Assembly (NCBI GenBank): GCA_004292865.1
Contig: RDXP01000118.1
Span: 1-52,776 of the forward strand
DNA: 52,776 nucleotides
From: Sphingobacteriales bacterium
GTDB taxonomy: Bacteria > Bacteroidota > Bacteroidia > Sphingobacteriales > Sphingobacteriaceae
Reading direction: 5' to 3'
Shown: positions 25,294 to 33,206 of the stretch, in pieces
Layout of the letters: each line of letters starts with the position of its first letter
How positions within the stretch are numbered: position 1 is the first letter of the stretch
Program-made: the position numbers and the translations under genes
Notes under the pieces: model-generated
The model's input: the letters and a program-made list of their open reading frames with translations, nothing else
Database searches by the model: none
Told to the model about the DNA's origin: nothing

Positions 25294-25980
25294 ATGAAAC
25301 TAAAAAAAACGATTGCTTTTTTATACATCCCTATTTTATTTTTGGGCTTTATTATTTTAGGTATAAATTTATTGTATGCACAGCCAAGCTATAAAATGGC
25401 CAAGTTAAAATACAGTGGCGGAGGCGATTGGTACGCTAACCGTACCGCACTGCCTAACCTTATTGGCTTTTGCAACCAAAATATAAAAACCAATTTCGAC
25501 CCTAGCGAAGCCATTGTAGAAGCCAGCAGTGCCGATATTTTTAACTACCCTTACGTGTATTTAACAGGCCATGGCAACATAACATTTAACCCGCAAGAAA
25601 GCCAAAACATACGCAATTATTTAATGGGTGGCGGCTTTTTGCATATTGATGATAATTATGGTTTAGATAAATTTATACGCCCGCAGATGAAAAAAGTTTT
25701 TCCCGAATTGGATTTTGTGGAACTGCCCCCCACCCATGCCATTTATAACCAAACTTATACATTTACACAAGGCCTACCCAAAATACACGAACACAATGGC
25801 AAACGGCCACAAGGCTTTGCCCTGATTTACAAAGGCAAAATTATATGTTTTTATAGCTATGAATGCGATTTGGGAAATGGCTGGGAAGATTACGGCACCT
25901 ACCCCGATGACACCCAACAGAGCCGGCAAAAAGCCTTAAAAATGGGTGCAAACTTGGTGGAGTATGCGTTTAAGCAATAA
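25294..25980 (+). CDS. DUF4159 domain protein
   Basis: This 228-residue exported protein has a membrane or signal segment at about residues 7-29 and then a soluble domain. Recognisable DUF4159 strings are KYSGGGDWYANRTALPNL near residue 40, YPYVYLTGHGNITF near 90, GGGFLHIDDNYG near 113 and FYSYECDLGNGWED near 188. The fold is thought to resemble glutamine-amidotransferase-like flavodoxin modules; no activity is known to me. It follows rsmE almost without a gap. Homologues often accompany aerotolerance-type clusters, but no such partner is visible here. Confidence 0.85.
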   Translation: MKLKKTIAFLYIPILFLGFIILGINLLYAQPSYKMAKLKYSGGGDWYANRTALPNLIGFCNQNIKTNFDPSEAIVEASSADIFNYPYVYLTGHGNITFNPQESQNIRNYLMGGGFLHIDDNYGLDKFIRPQMKKVFPELDFVELPPTHAIYNQTYTFTQGLPKIHEHNGKRPQGFALIYKGKIICFYSYECDLGNGWEDYGTYPDDTQQSRQKALKMGANLVEYAFKQ

Positions 25981-26024
25981 GCCCTAATGCAAAAAATGGT
26001 TAAAAATAATTTTTTCCAGCAATT

Positions 26025-26828
26025 TTATTTAACAATTACACTATCAACACTAATGGCTGTGGAACTAAAATAACCTAATGCGCCATTGCTAAAATTAGAG
26101 TCGGGGTCGGCGGGGGATGTAGGTGGGCCACCAGCACCGTTAATTTGTGCTATGGCAAATAAGTAGCGGTAAACATTTACATCAATACCCAAAAGCTCTA
26201 CTTTAACTTTATCGCCTGTTTTTAAATCAGGCTCTTGGTTAAATAAGGTGTTTTCTACTCTTTTGCCGTCATTAAATCTATCAAATTCTACAAAAGAATC
26301 GTTTCGTTTTATTTTGTTTACGTAAAAACGGTTGTTATAATAATTGGGTACACCTGGTTCATCGTTGTACACTACTTGTATAAATTTATTTGTTTTACCA
26401 AAAATGACTATGCTGGTTTGCTTTAGCGAGTCTATTTTAACTGGGCTGGGCATTTGCGATATGGCAGTGTAGGTTTGGTTATTTACCGTAACGGTGAGGG
26501 TATATTTTATACCCGCAATTCCTTTTACAGCTTTATTGGTGGCATAAAAGCCTGGTGCTATTTCTACAAAAGAAAGGGCTAAGCCATTATCGGATTTTAA
26601 TGATACTTGGGCATTGCTTACGGGTGTCATTTTATTATCGGACTTAAAACTTACCGTTTGGCCAATATTTACCGTTTGTATTTGCAGGCTATCGGTAAAA
26701 TTAGCTTCAATAACTAGCTTTGGTTCGGTATTTTTTAAATCAAGTTCAATCACTTTTTCGCAAGCTACAAACGAAATCGCCGAAAGGCAAAGTATAATAA
26801 TAGGGTATATTTTTGAGGTAATTTTCAT
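26025..26828 (-). CDS. DUF4249 lipoprotein, partner of TonB receptor
   Basis: This 267-residue lipoprotein has a leader ending SFVAC, so lipid attachment at Cys23 is likely. DUF4249 hallmarks follow: EKVIELDLKNTEPKLVIEA near residue 24, ISQMPSPVKIDSL near 122 and NDEPGVPNYYNNRFYV near 154. It starts 3 bases after the stop of the receptor gene. The pair receptor plus DUF4249 protein is a recurrent Bacteroidota arrangement, by analogy with SusC/SusD, where the lipoprotein caps or feeds the receptor at the outer membrane. The substrate is unknown. Confidence 0.9.
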   Translation of the reverse strand: MKITSKIYPIIILCLSAISFVACEKVIELDLKNTEPKLVIEANFTDSLQIQTVNIGQTVSFKSDNKMTPVSNAQVSLKSDNGLALSFVEIAPGFYATNKAVKGIAGIKYTLTVTVNNQTYTAISQMPSPVKIDSLKQTSIVIFGKTNKFIQVVYNDEPGVPNYYNNRFYVNKIKRNDSFVEFDRFNDGKRVENTLFNQEPDLKTGDKVKVELLGIDVNVYRYLFAIAQINGAGGPPTSPADPDSNFSNGALGYFSSTAISVDSVIVK

Positions 26829-26831
26829 GAT

Positions 26832-29174
26832 TTAAAATTTAAAATTCCAGGTTACTGATGGGATAATACCAAATAATGTGGTGCGTACAGCTTGGGTTTG
26901 GGCTTTGTTATCGGGATTGTCTCTAAAATTAATTGCAAACGGATTTTGGCGGTTATAAACATTGTAGATGCTAAAGTTCCAGCTCGATTTTAGTTTTCTG
27001 TTGGGTTTACCATCTAGTGTTGCCGAAAAATCTAAACGGTGATAATCGGGTACACGGTTGGCATTACGGTCGCCGTAGTAAAACACGGTTTGGCCATCAA
27101 TAACATATTTACCTGCGGGGAAAGTAACGGCATTACCTGTGCTATATACAAAGGTTGATGAAAGTGTCCAGCGTTTATTTACTTTATAAATACCTACTAC
27201 TGATATATCGTGTGTGCGGTCCTGCCTAGCTACAAACCAGTTTCCACGGTTAATTTGGTCGAACTGTCGTTCGGTTTTTGATAATGTATAGCCTATCCAA
27301 CCGTTAAAATCGCCATATTTTTTCTTCACAAAAAGTTCTAAGCCATAAGCTCGGCCTTTGCCATAAATTAAATCGGCTTCTACGTTTGCGTTTCCACGTA
27401 AATCGGTACCGTTACGGTATTCGATTTGGTTTTGCATGGTTTTGTAATATACTTCGGCCGAAAACTCGTACACATCGTTTTTAAAATTATTAAAATATCC
27501 TAGGGCTACTTGGTCGGCAATTTCGGGCTTGGTATTATTGCTGTTCATAATGTACAAGTCGGTGGGCGATGTTGCCGTAGAGTTTGACATTAGGTGCAGG
27601 TTTTGTGTATTACGGGTGTACGATGTTTTGATAGATTTGGTTTCATCAATTAAAAAGCTTGAGGATAAGCGTGGCTCGAGGTTGATGTATGTTTTAACCA
27701 CCTCGTTACTGGCGTAGTTTTTTTCGGCAGTTACTTTACCATTTACATCATAAGTTTTAAATATGCCACCACCCATTAAAGAAAAAGTAGATAAACGGGT
27801 GCCAAAAACTATATTTATATTATCGGTAACTTTATACTCGTCCGATACGTAAGCGGCTACTTCGTACCCTTTGCGGTTTTGTATGGTTAATGGGTTTATG
27901 CTAAGCGATGTAGTGGTTAGCTTACCTGGTGCAATGGTATGTTGTATGGCATCTATACCAAACTTTAATTCGTGTTGGTTATTTAAAGCGTATTGAAAAT
28001 CTTGCTTGATATTAAAATCACGAATGCTGGAGTTAACTCTAAATTCGTTACCGCTTAATAGGTTTTCGATGGTATAATCGTAATTGCTATAAATAAGCGA
28101 TGTATTGCTAAATAAACGGTTGCTAAATAAGTGATTCCAGCGTAAAGTGGCCGTTGCATTTCCCCAGCCGAAGCCAAAAGTTTTAGCCAGCCCCAGTTTA
28201 TCTCTACCAAAATATCCCGAAAGGTAAACCACGTTTTTATCATCAATTTTATAATTGGCTTTGGCATTCAAATCATAAAAATAAAGGGTATTATTTTTTA
28301 TCGACGAATCGGGCGATAGTGCCAAAAAAGCATCAGCATACGTTCTTCGACCACTAATTATAAACGAGCTTTTATCTTTTTTAAACGGCCCTTCTACTTT
28401 TAAGCGTGATGATATTAAACCAAGCCCACCTTCTACGGTGTACTTTTTTTTGTTACCATCGTTCATCTTAATATCTAATACCGATGATAAACGGCCACCA
28501 TACTGTGCAGGCATACCGCCTTTATACACGGTAACATCTTTAATAGCATCGGAGTTAAAGGTGGAGAAAAAGCCTAGTAAATGCGATGCGTTATATACAG
28601 GTGCTTCATCAAGCAGTATAAGGTTTTGGTCGGTTGCGCCTCCCCTAACATAAAAACCGCTATTGCCTTCGCCAGCCGATTTTATACCTGGTAGTAATTG
28701 TAAAGTTTTTAAAATATCACGTTCGCCAAATAAAACGGGTACGTTTTGTATGTCTTTTACGTTCAGTTTCTCAACCCCCATTTGGGCATTGCTTACGTTA
28801 TTATTGCGTTTAACCTCGCTAACTATTACTTCGGCTAACTCGTTAGAAACAAGTAAATCAATATCTAATTTTACATTATCATTTACCTCAATTTGTTTTA
28901 CCAAACTTTGGTAACCTACATACGAAATCTCTATTTTGTAGGCTCCTTCGGGTAAATTTAACGAGTAAAAGCCGTAAGCATTGGTGGCCGTGGCCGTTTG
29001 CTTGGTACCGCTTACTTTTACCGATGCGCCAATAAGGGTTTCGCCCGTAGTTACATCTTTTATGGTGCCATTTAGCGTGTGGTTTTTTTGTGCAAAAACA
29101 GTTGTTGTAATTGTAAAGAAACAAATTAAAGCGGTAATTATGTTTCGATGTAAAAGGTGGGGTTTGATAGCCAA
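26832..29174 (-). CDS. TonB-dependent receptor paired with DUF4249 protein
   Basis: This 780-residue receptor has a signal peptide (about 1-28, VFA before Gln), a carboxypeptidase-regulatory-like domain (about 30-115, with GTIKDVTTGETLIGASVKV) and a plug (about 120-250) with SGFYVRGGATDQNLILLDEA and KGGMPAQYGGRLSSVLDI. The barrel is full length and ends SVTWNFKF. This is the family that pairs with DUF4249 lipoproteins. No ATG occurs near the N-terminus: TTG 29174 (reading MAIKPHLLHRN) is the only start that keeps the signal peptide. Upstream lies element copy D. The substrate is unknown. Confidence 0.92.
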   Translation of the reverse strand: MAIKPHLLHRNIITALICFFTITTTVFAQKNHTLNGTIKDVTTGETLIGASVKVSGTKQTATATNAYGFYSLNLPEGAYKIEISYVGYQSLVKQIEVNDNVKLDIDLLVSNELAEVIVSEVKRNNNVSNAQMGVEKLNVKDIQNVPVLFGERDILKTLQLLPGIKSAGEGNSGFYVRGGATDQNLILLDEAPVYNASHLLGFFSTFNSDAIKDVTVYKGGMPAQYGGRLSSVLDIKMNDGNKKKYTVEGGLGLISSRLKVEGPFKKDKSSFIISGRRTYADAFLALSPDSSIKNNTLYFYDLNAKANYKIDDKNVVYLSGYFGRDKLGLAKTFGFGWGNATATLRWNHLFSNRLFSNTSLIYSNYDYTIENLLSGNEFRVNSSIRDFNIKQDFQYALNNQHELKFGIDAIQHTIAPGKLTTTSLSINPLTIQNRKGYEVAAYVSDEYKVTDNINIVFGTRLSTFSLMGGGIFKTYDVNGKVTAEKNYASNEVVKTYINLEPRLSSSFLIDETKSIKTSYTRNTQNLHLMSNSTATSPTDLYIMNSNNTKPEIADQVALGYFNNFKNDVYEFSAEVYYKTMQNQIEYRNGTDLRGNANVEADLIYGKGRAYGLELFVKKKYGDFNGWIGYTLSKTERQFDQINRGNWFVARQDRTHDISVVGIYKVNKRWTLSSTFVYSTGNAVTFPAGKYVIDGQTVFYYGDRNANRVPDYHRLDFSATLDGKPNRKLKSSWNFSIYNVYNRQNPFAINFRDNPDNKAQTQAVRTTLFGIIPSVTWNFKF

Positions 29175-29356
29175 AATATTTGTGGTTATTATAATTTACG
29201 TTTTTTAATATCTTTTTAATTTGTGTTGCAAAACTACGGAAACTATTAGCATTTCCAAAGTTTCCATTAAATTTTATTTATTTTATACCCGCAAGGTAGT
29301 ATTGCTTGGGATAAACGAGCAGTTTATTAAAAACGCTACATTAAATTTAATTATTA

Positions 29357-29595
29357 TTTGAAGTTTCGGAGGATTAAAATATATTTAGATAGGTTAATTT
29401 AAAGCCTATAAATGTTGTTATAATTGTAATTTTTGTAAAATTAGCTGGGTATAAAAGCAATAGGCTTTGCGTAAATTTTTGCGTTTGCAGTGCCTAAAAT
29501 TATTTTTACCGCAAAGAACGCAAAGCCTGTTGCAAGCACCACCGGTAAATAAATCAGGTTTAAAAAGACCTCTTTTTTACCTCCCAAACTTTAGT
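29357..29595 (+). mobile_element. MITE-like interspersed element, copy D, with target duplication
   Basis: This is 239 bp from TTTGAAGTTTCGGAGG to CCAAACTTTAGT, flanked on both sides by TATTA (29352-29356 and 29596-29600), an exact 5-bp target-site duplication. The internal order matches other copies (AATATATTTAGAT, TAGCTGGGTATAAAAGCAAT, ACCGCAAAGAACGCAAAG). It lies in the 650-base gap between the receptor gene and mntH; the rest of the gap holds a third copy of the GCCTTGG repeat (29620-29633) and nothing else recognised. Confidence 0.85.
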
Positions 29596-29619
29596 TATTA
29601 TTTTTAGGCAGGTGGGATA

Positions 29620-29633
29620 GCCTTGGTTTTCAA
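29620..29633 (+). repeat. Copy 3 of the short interspersed repeat
   Basis: GCCTTGGTTTTCAA is one T shorter than the copies at 17076 and 42705. It is followed by an AT-rich string. It is intergenic, 24 bases after element copy D. Confidence 0.4.
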
Positions 29634-29827
29634 AATATTTTTATAAAATAATGGGGTTTATGCCATTGTATGTATTTATAAACTTTGTTATAAAAATGGC
29701 ATTAGGTTCGTATTCGGTTATTTATTAGCTCCATAACGCTGGTAAACAATCAGCGCAACTTAGGGTAATAGGTAAAATCTATATATTTTTTAATATATAT
29801 AGCCTTTATACAAAATCTTTTAATAGC

Positions 29828-31702
29828 CTAATTTATAATTAATACGGGTACTTTTATTTTATGCCTTACAGCATCTACGGTAGTACCAAAAATAATATCT
29901 TTTAACCCTTTATGCCCGTGTGCTCCCATTACCAAAAAATCTAAACTATCGTTTGTTACTATTTTGGCTATGGCCGATGCCGTACTGCCGTAGCCTATTT
30001 TATACTGGCTTTGGTAACCCATATTGGCCAAGTTGGCGGTGTATTTTTGGATATTGCTTTCGTCTAACTGGGTTTCTCTATCCATCACCTTGCTGCCATG
30101 GTAGGTTGCGCCAGCGGTTTCAACAATGTGTATAAAAGTGTATTGCGCATTTTTACCTCCTTGGTTAAGGGCATTGTTAATTACCTTTTCGTCGTTTCCC
30201 GAAAAATCAATGGTAATACCAATGTTGCGATAAGCAATTTTTTGTTCGGTGTGTATATATAATGCTTCGCCATGTGGCAATTGCTTTTTTTGCAGCAGCT
30301 TGGTTTTTAAAAATGGGTGTATAAACACATACAGCAACAACGCTAAACAGGCCAAAGCTATTGGTATAACTAGGTAATAAATTAAAAACTTGTATTGCCC
30401 TGCGGTGTGTAACCAATTTACTATTTCGCCTATTACCAATTTAATATTTAGGCTAATGATAATAAGCGCACTTAACCAAGCCAATACTTTTACCCAAGTT
30501 TTGATGGCAAAACCGGCCATTAGTTTTTTATCGGAATTAAAATGAATTAACGGTATTACCGCAAAACCCAATTGTAAACTTAGCACCACTTGCGATAAAA
30601 TAAGCAGGCTGCCTAAGGCACTATCGCCAAAAAATAAAATAGTACAAAATGCGGGTATTATGGCCAACATACGGGTAATTAACCGCCTTAGCCAAGGTTC
30701 GATGCGTAGGTTTAGGTGGCCTTCCATCACTATTTGCCCTGCCAGCGTACCTGTAATGGTTGAACTTTGCCCCGATGCTATTAACGCAATAGCAAATAAA
30801 GTGGGGGCTGTACGGCCAAATATATTTTCCAATAATTTATAGGCATCTTGTATTTCGGCTACTTGGTAATGTCCGTTTACATAAAAGGCGGCTGCGGCAA
30901 GTATAAGTATGGCCGAGTTTACCAAAAAAGCCAAATTAAGCGCAACCGTAGTATCAATAAAATTAAATTTAAGGGCTTCTTTTATGCCTTGTGGGCTACG
31001 GTTTATTTTACGGGTTTGTACTAACGACGAGTGTAAATATAAGTTATGCGGCATCACCGTAGCACCAATAATACCAATGGCGATATACAGCGCATTTCCA
31101 TTAAGGCTGCTAGGAAAAAATCCTTTTAATACATCGCTATATACAGGTTGTACAATAAGCATTTCGGTTAAAAATGCTACACCAATAATAAATACCATTG
31201 ATACAATAAAGCGTTCCATGGTGCGCATGCCCCGTTTAAGTAAAAAAAGCAATAGCAAAGTATCAAATACGGTAATTAAAATTCCCCAAATAAGGGGTAA
31301 GCCAAATAATAAGTTTAAGCCTATGGCCATACCTATAATTTCGGCCAAGTCGCAGGCTATAATGGCTATTTGTGCCAACGCATACAAAGGTATATTTGCC
31401 CAATTAGGGTAAGCGTTTTTGGATGCTTGCGCCAAATCTACCCCTCGTACTATGCCCAGCCTTGCGCTTAAAGATTGTAATAGCAGGGCAATAAGGTTCG
31501 ACATTAATAATACCCAAATTAATTTATAGCCAAACTGCGCCCCTCCGGCAATATCGGTAGCCCAATTGCCAGGGTCCATATAGCCTACACTTACCAAGTA
31601 GGCTGGGCCTATAAAGGCAAATATTTTTTTCCAGCCTTTTTTTTGGTCGGTAAATACCGATGCGTGTACCTCGCTTAACGAATTATTTTGCTTATCCATC
31701 AT
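29828..31702 (-). CDS. mntH: Nramp manganese/divalent metal transporter fused to UspA domain
   Basis: This 624-residue protein has about 11 membrane helices of the Nramp family (about residues 28-455) and then a cytosolic universal-stress domain (about 478-624). Metal-site signatures are present: YMDPGNW near residue 42 in helix 1 and MPHNLYLHSSLVQ near 219 in helix 6. The UspA half ends with LVMGAHGHKGLKDIIFG and VPVLIIN, the nucleotide-binding pattern. It should import Mn2+ or Fe2+ with protons; the UspA part may sense nucleotides. Its ATG overlaps the stop of the DtxR-family gene (ATGATG), so regulator and transporter are translated together. Confidence 0.93.
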   Translation of the reverse strand: MMDKQNNSLSEVHASVFTDQKKGWKKIFAFIGPAYLVSVGYMDPGNWATDIAGGAQFGYKLIWVLLMSNLIALLLQSLSARLGIVRGVDLAQASKNAYPNWANIPLYALAQIAIIACDLAEIIGMAIGLNLLFGLPLIWGILITVFDTLLLLFLLKRGMRTMERFIVSMVFIIGVAFLTEMLIVQPVYSDVLKGFFPSSLNGNALYIAIGIIGATVMPHNLYLHSSLVQTRKINRSPQGIKEALKFNFIDTTVALNLAFLVNSAILILAAAAFYVNGHYQVAEIQDAYKLLENIFGRTAPTLFAIALIASGQSSTITGTLAGQIVMEGHLNLRIEPWLRRLITRMLAIIPAFCTILFFGDSALGSLLILSQVVLSLQLGFAVIPLIHFNSDKKLMAGFAIKTWVKVLAWLSALIIISLNIKLVIGEIVNWLHTAGQYKFLIYYLVIPIALACLALLLYVFIHPFLKTKLLQKKQLPHGEALYIHTEQKIAYRNIGITIDFSGNDEKVINNALNQGGKNAQYTFIHIVETAGATYHGSKVMDRETQLDESNIQKYTANLANMGYQSQYKIGYGSTASAIAKIVTNDSLDFLVMGAHGHKGLKDIIFGTTVDAVRHKIKVPVLIIN

Positions 31703-32358
31703 ACCGCTATCAATATATTTTTTGCCACATCGCGGCTTATGGTTAGTAACTGTTTATCAAGTGCTATAATTACCGAGCCGTCAAATTCAATCAAATCTTG
31801 CACTTTTACCTGCTTGCCCAATACCAAACCTGCTTTTTCTAAATAGTTTAAAAACAAAGTAGAATGTTCTTTTACACCGCTAATTATACCTGTTTGGTTG
31901 ATATTCATTTTAGAAACAGGCACCAAAGCGGGTTCTTTTAGTACCCCGTTTTTATCCGGAATAGGGTCGCCATGCGGATCTACTTTAGGAAATCCTAAAA
32001 AAACTTCCAAGCTATCAATAAGTTTTGTAGAATTAATATGCTCCAAATCTTCGGCCAGTTCATGTACTTCATCCCACTTAAAATTTAATTTATCAACCAA
32101 AAAAACCTCCCATAAACGGTGTTTTCGTATAATATTGATGGCTGCTTGCTGGCCAATATCGGTAAGGGTAACGCCTTGGTATTTTACATAATTTATCAGG
32201 TTTTTATCGGCTAGTTTTTTAAGCATATCGGTTACCGATGCCGCTTTGGTTTGTAAAGCCTCGGCAATGGCATTGGTGCTTACGGCCTCGGCCTCTTGCG
32301 GGCTTAAATGAAAAATAGCTTTTAGGTAGTTTTCTTCTGTAAAAGATGTTGTTATCAT
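31699..32358 (-). CDS. DtxR/MntR-family metal-dependent repressor
   Basis: This 219-residue protein has a winged helix (about 1-65) with STNAIAEALQTKAASVTDML, a metal-binding dimerisation domain (about 66-140) with IIRKHRLWEVFLVDKLNF and ELAEDLEHINSTKLID, and a C-terminal SH3-like FeoA domain (about 150-219). Members bind Mn2+ or Fe2+ and repress metal import. It precedes mntH with overlapping stop and start, and a strong palindrome overlaps its own promoter, so autoregulation of dtxR-mntH is likely. ATG 32358 was chosen; the longer frame from TTG 32379 overlaps the -7 element. Confidence 0.93.
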   Translation of the reverse strand: MITTSFTEENYLKAIFHLSPQEAEAVSTNAIAEALQTKAASVTDMLKKLADKNLINYVKYQGVTLTDIGQQAAINIIRKHRLWEVFLVDKLNFKWDEVHELAEDLEHINSTKLIDSLEVFLGFPKVDPHGDPIPDKNGVLKEPALVPVSKMNINQTGIISGVKEHSTLFLNYLEKAGLVLGKQVKVQDLIEFDGSVIIALDKQLLTISRDVAKNILIAV

Positions 32359-32376
32359 ACAATAATAAAATATCAA

Positions 32377-32384
32377 CAAAGCTA
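32377..32384 (-). promoter_or_regulatory. Predicted -7 element of dtxR-mntH
   Basis: TAGCTTTG on the minus strand matches TAnnTTTG exactly. Transcription would begin near 32371, 13 bases before ATG 32358. The operator lies directly upstream, over the -33 region. Confidence 0.6.
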
Positions 32385-32388
32385 ATAA

Positions 32389-32412
32389 TTTTTTTAGGCT
32401 AACCTAAAAAAA
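32389..32412. promoter_or_regulatory. DtxR-family operator, 24-bp palindrome
   Basis: Seven Ts, then AGG, centre CTAA, then CCT and seven As form 10-base arms that pair perfectly. The core TTTAGGCTAACCTAAA resembles known DtxR/IdeR/MntR boxes. It overlaps the -33 region of the dtxR-mntH promoter and lies about 50 bases upstream of the divergent lrp promoter. Confidence 0.8.
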
Positions 32413-32463
32413 TTAAATCATTAAAAATATTTTAAATATTTTTAACCTTTTTATAAAATATAA

Positions 32464-32493
32464 TTTGGTTTTTACGTTTAAAAGTTAAATTTG
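32464..32493 (+). promoter_or_regulatory. Predicted promoter of the Lrp-family gene
   Basis: TTTG (32464-32467), 18 bases, then TAAATTTG (32486-32493): both boxes fit the Bacteroidota consensus. The -7 element ends 16 bases before ATG 32510. Confidence 0.6.
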
Positions 32494-32509
32494 AATAATT
32501 ATTACAGCC

Positions 32510-32974
32510 ATGGAAATTGATAAAATAGACCTCAATATTTTAAAAATAATGCAAGAAAACGGAAGAATAACCAATCTTCAGTTATCGCAAAATATAGGCT
32601 TATCGCCTGCACCTACACTTGAGCGGGTACGCAAGCTGGAGCAATTGGGCTATATTAAAAGTTACCATGCCTTGGTTGATGAAGAAAAACTGGGCTTGGG
32701 TATAAAAACGTTTATACAGGTATCGCTAGATTTTCATCAAAACGATACCATACAAGTTTTTTTGGAAGAAATACAGGCAATAAAAGAAATAACCGAGTGC
32801 CACCACGTAACAGGCCAATGCGACTTTGTATTAAAAGCCTATGTTAAAGATATTAAAACATACGAACAGTTGATTATGCAAAAAATAAGCAAAATACGGG
32901 TAGTAAAGACGTTTCAAACCATGATGATTATGAGCACCAACAAAAAAGAACCCATTGTACCGTTAGCGTATTAA
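32510..32974 (+). CDS. Lrp/AsnC-family transcriptional regulator
   Basis: This 154-residue protein has an N-terminal helix-turn-helix (about 4-55: IDLNILKIMQENGRITNLQL, SPAPTLERVRKLEQLGYIKS) and a C-terminal RAM ligand-binding domain (about 65-145: GLGIKTFIQVSLDFHQ, HVTGQCDFVLKAYVKD). Family members respond to amino acids and control amino acid metabolism. It is divergent from dtxR-mntH. The flavin amine oxidase gene downstream is convergent, so no obvious target is adjacent, although an amino acid oxidase nearby is suggestive. Confidence 0.93.
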   Translation: MEIDKIDLNILKIMQENGRITNLQLSQNIGLSPAPTLERVRKLEQLGYIKSYHALVDEEKLGLGIKTFIQVSLDFHQNDTIQVFLEEIQAIKEITECHHVTGQCDFVLKAYVKDIKTYEQLIMQKISKIRVVKTFQTMMIMSTNKKEPIVPLAY

Positions 32975-32989
32975 AAAAACTTTTTTTTA

Positions 32990-33200
32990 ACACCGCAAGC
33001 GTTAAGCACATCTGTATTTTTCTTTTTAGAAACTAGGCTTTGTGTAGTTATACCAAAAAACTTGCGCCTAACGGTTGGTGGCTACTACATGAAGGAAGGG
33101 AAAAGAAAGCACATCTGCTTAATTGCTTCCAAATAATGAAAACAGTAAAAATGTTCATCACTTGCACTAAAGCCCACCTTTCTTTTTAGCGCATGTTGTG
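32990..33200. repeat. Intergenic block of short repeats beside the amine oxidase gene
   Basis: AAGCACATCTG occurs at 33004-33014 and 33107-33117, and TTCTTTTTAG near 33020 and 33180. AAAAGAAAG near 33101 pairs with CTTTCTTTT near 33178, and GGTGG near 33077 with CCACC near 33174. ACGGTTGG and GTGCTATCGTTA lie near the two sides, faintly recalling recombination-site arms. No gene is seen in the block. Confidence 0.5.
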
Positions 33201-33206
33201 CTATCG

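Noticed and set aside
33004-33200. Integron-type attC site
   Set aside because: Only loose similarity (ACGGTTGG, ATCGTTA); no R/L box symmetry could be fixed and no integrase is in the window. It is kept only as a repeat block.
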